Positions 62,423 through 64,000 of a DNA stretch of 64,000 bases are shown here, piece by piece. This stretch comes from a marine gamma proteobacterium HTCC2143. GTDB lineage: Bacteria > Pseudomonadota > Gammaproteobacteria > Pseudomonadales > Dasaniaceae. The stretch lies in NCBI GenBank assembly GCA_000169075.1, contig AAVT01000002.1, positions 248,001-312,000 of the forward strand. Direction: 5' to 3'. A model generated the notes under the pieces. The model ran no database searches. It had not been told where the DNA came from and saw nothing but the letters and a program-made list of their open reading frames with translations. The stretch's first letter is position 1. Each line of letters opens with the position of its first letter. Both the position numbers and the translations under genes were made by a program.

Positions 62423-63265
62423 TTAGGGCACTTTTGTGTTGTCTAAACTGTGTTTAATGGTCTTCAGCTTTTCATCAATCGCTGGCCCCTGCGTTAAGGC
62501 CAATCCCGTTGCGAGAATGTCGATAATTGTCAGGATTATAATTCTTGTGGTCATTGGCACGTAAATCGTTGTATCTTCAATCTCATCCCCTGACGTAATC
62601 GTGATGTCTGCTAACTTTGCCAAGGGCGACTTTGGGTTGGTAATGGCGATCAGTGTGGCCTGGCTATTTTTCGCAATGTCCGCTATTTCAATCATTGCGC
62701 GAGTGCGCCCGGTAAAAGAAATAACTAACACGACCGTATTCTCGTCAGCCGCCGCGGCTGCCATACGCTGCATTAAATGGTCTTCATAGGCAACAGTTGG
62801 AATACCCAGTCGAAAAAGTTTGTGTTGAGCATCTTTGGCAATGGCGGCAGCGCCACCCATACCAAAAATTTCGATACGTTTGGAACGGCCCAGCGCCGCT
62901 ACCGTCTGTTCAATAATTGCTGGTTTAAGTTTACTGCGAATATATTCCAAGGCCGCTTGATTGGCATTGATCCGTTTCTCGATATAAAGGGCTGCATCAT
63001 CACCCTTTGATACTGCTTCACTGATAAAAGACGCTTTACTGACGAGACTTTTTGCTAACCGGACTTTGAAATCGGGAAAGCTACTGCAGCCCAATGTTCG
63101 GCAAAATCGCGAGATCATCGGATCGCTAACGGCGGCTATACGAGCGAGATCGGCGGTAGTAGAGTTCACTGCTGCATCAGGGTCTGCCAGTATGGCCCGA
63201 GCAATACTGGACTCGGCTTTACTCAGGGAGGGGAGCATTTGATGGAGATGGCTTAACAAGTTCAT
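62423..63265 (-). CDS. hexR: HexR, RpiR-family regulator of central carbon metabolism
   Basis: 280 residues. An N-terminal RpiR helix-turn-helix (about 1-75, with AAVSDPMISRFCRTLGCSSF) is followed by a SIS sugar-phosphate domain (about 120-260, with FGMGGAAAIAKDAQHKLFRLG and VLVISFTGRTRA). HexR represses edd, eda, zwf and gap until KDPG binds. It is transcribed toward eda and divergent from gap. A HexR-like box lies 47 bp before its start, fitting autoregulation. Confidence 0.93.
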   Translation of the reverse strand: MNLLSHLHQMLPSLSKAESSIARAILADPDAAVNSTTADLARIAAVSDPMISRFCRTLGCSSFPDFKVRLAKSLVSKASFISEAVSKGDDAALYIEKRINANQAALEYIRSKLKPAIIEQTVAALGRSKRIEIFGMGGAAAIAKDAQHKLFRLGIPTVAYEDHLMQRMAAAAADENTVVLVISFTGRTRAMIEIADIAKNSQATLIAITNPKSPLAKLADITITSGDEIEDTTIYVPMTTRIIILTIIDILATGLALTQGPAIDEKLKTIKHSLDNTKVP

Positions 63266-63311
63266 ACGTTTCTTTGCGTCGGTGACGGGATAGTACTCTT
63301 CATAATGATTT

Positions 63312-63326
63312 TGTAATTGAATTACC
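63312..63326 (-). promoter_or_regulatory. HexR-like box before hexR
   Basis: TGTAATTGAATTACC matches the HexR palindrome at 13 of 15 positions. It lies 47-61 bases upstream of the hexR ATG. Confidence 0.7.
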
Positions 63327-63423
63327 CAGCTGATTTGATCATTGATTATGCCGTATTTCTGCGTTTAGTCTAGTTTTCTGCGGGGAATTCACCTCGTTAA
63401 GACCTCCGTTGATGCATGAGGGT

Positions 63424-63438
63424 ATTAATTTAATTACA
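63424..63438 (+). promoter_or_regulatory. HexR-like box, distal to gap
   Basis: ATTAATTTAATTACA matches the palindrome at 12 of 15 positions, with the right half intact. About 80 bp before the gap ATG. Confidence 0.55.
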
Positions 63439-63473
63439 TAAATGGCTTGTTATCAAAGAAAAATAGCATATTA

Positions 63474-63488
63474 TGTAATTTAATTAAT
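63474..63488 (+). promoter_or_regulatory. HexR-like box, proximal to gap
   Basis: TGTAATTTAATTAAT has an intact left half and the central AT core of the HexR motif. It lies about 32-46 bases before the gap ATG, where a bound repressor would block or activate the promoter. Confidence 0.65.
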
Positions 63489-63519
63489 CATAACTGTAAC
63501 TCAATTAAGAGGATAACTG

Positions 63520-64000
63520 ATGACCATTCGGGTGGCAATTAATGGCTATGGGCGTATTGGGCGAAATATTCTACGTGCTTTATACGAGTCAGATTATCGG
63601 CAATCGATTCGATTGGTTGCCATTAATGATCTTGGAGATACAGCATTTAACGCCCACCTGACTCAATATGACTCAGTTCATGGGCGCTTTCCGGGTTCGG
63701 TAGCGGTACAAGATGATAAGCTGATCATCAATGGTGATGAGATAATCACCGTGTCGGAGCGTGACCCGAGTCAGTTACCTTGGGCTGAATTAGCAATTGA
63801 CGTTGTCTATGAATGTACCGGTTTTTTCACCAGTCGTGACAAAGCCTATGGTCACATTGAAGCCGGCGCCAAAAAGGTCATTATATCGGCTCCGGCTGCT
63901 GACGTTGATGCCACGGTTGTTTATGGTGTAAACGAAAACATTCTGACCCCCGATTGCCAAATTATTTCTAATGCCTCCTGCACCACCAATTGCTTGGCGC
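63520..64000 (+). CDS. gap: Glyceraldehyde-3-phosphate dehydrogenase, 3' partial
   Basis: 160 residues present before the window ends. The N-terminal NAD site is [29 protein letters not shown] follows and the catalytic cysteine lies in [11 protein letters not shown] near residue 155. AGAGG precedes the ATG by about eight bases. Divergent from hexR with HexR-like boxes between, as in other HexR-controlled gap genes. It oxidises the glyceraldehyde 3-phosphate made by Eda. Epd-type function cannot be ruled out without the C-terminus. Confidence 0.92.
   Translation, partial: MTIRVAINGYGRIGRNILRALYESDYRQSIRLVAINDLGDTAFNAHLTQYDSVHGRFPGSVAVQDDKLIINGDEIITVSERDPSQLPWAELAIDVVYECTGFFTSRDKAYGHIEAGAKKVIISAPAADVDATVVYGVNENILTPDCQIISNASCTTNCLA

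Overview
The window looks like chromosome from an aerobic marine gammaproteobacterium, perhaps from the Cellvibrionales or Spongiibacteraceae-Halieaceae area. The evidence is a HexR-controlled Entner-Doudoroff cluster, a TonB receptor, a PEP-CTERM protein, and many betaine-, FAD- and acyl-CoA-handling genes at moderate GC. No rRNA, tRNA, CRISPR array, transposase or integrase was found. The taxonomic placement is an inference.

Layout. 1-3 kb: a FAN1-like VRR-NUC nuclease (5' partial) overlaps a DinG/XPD-like Fe-S helicase. 3-11.7 kb: an SDR, then a minus-strand run of BKACE, soxB, soxD, soxA, soxG and an aldehyde dehydrogenase. 11.8-16.7 kb: a GMC oxidoreductase, an enolase-superfamily protein, a crotonase and a beta-hydroxyacid dehydrogenase. 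17-24 kb: a TonB receptor, an atypical 2.4 kb segment bounded by near-identical terminators (phage-like small gene plus PEP-CTERM protein), and a TPR-sulfotransferase. 24-30 kb: an FAD oxidoreductase, a short BCCT transporter, a lipoprotein hydrolase and a CehA/McbA metallohydrolase. 30.5-35 kb: a carnitine dehydrogenase-thioesterase fusion, a GlxA/CdhR-type regulator and choline dehydrogenase. 35-46.5 kb: a phytanoyl-CoA dioxygenase-like gene, a dimethylglycine dehydrogenase-like gene and an eight-gene corrinoid methyl-transfer operon. 46.6-50.3 kb: an MFS transporter, a PaaK-like ligase and a crotonase. 50.3-53.2 kb: a cytochrome c lipoprotein, an accessory FtsH and a small coiled-coil protein, both units with FNR/Anr-like boxes. 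53.7-57.2 kb: an esterase, an acyl-CoA synthetase and a TauD-like dioxygenase. 57.4-64 kb: edd-zwf-pgl-eda, divergent hexR and gap (3' partial), with four HexR-like boxes.

How the genes work together. The central theme is stepwise breakdown of quaternary amines. Choline enters through BetA. Carnitine enters through the dehydrogenase/thioesterase fusion together with the BKACE enzyme. Both routes give glycine betaine. No Rieske GbcAB oxygenase is present in the window. A non-pyrrolysine MttB homologue with its own corrinoid protein, methyl-THF methyltransferase, MetF-like reductase and reductive activator could take the first methyl group. The dimethylglycine dehydrogenase-like protein and SoxBDAG would then take the next two, giving glycine and one-carbon tetrahydrofolate units. 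TGTCGY half-sites spaced exactly 21 bp lie before both the dimethylglycine dehydrogenase-like gene and the methyltransferase operon. They fit control by a GATase-AraC regulator such as the one encoded at 33 kb.
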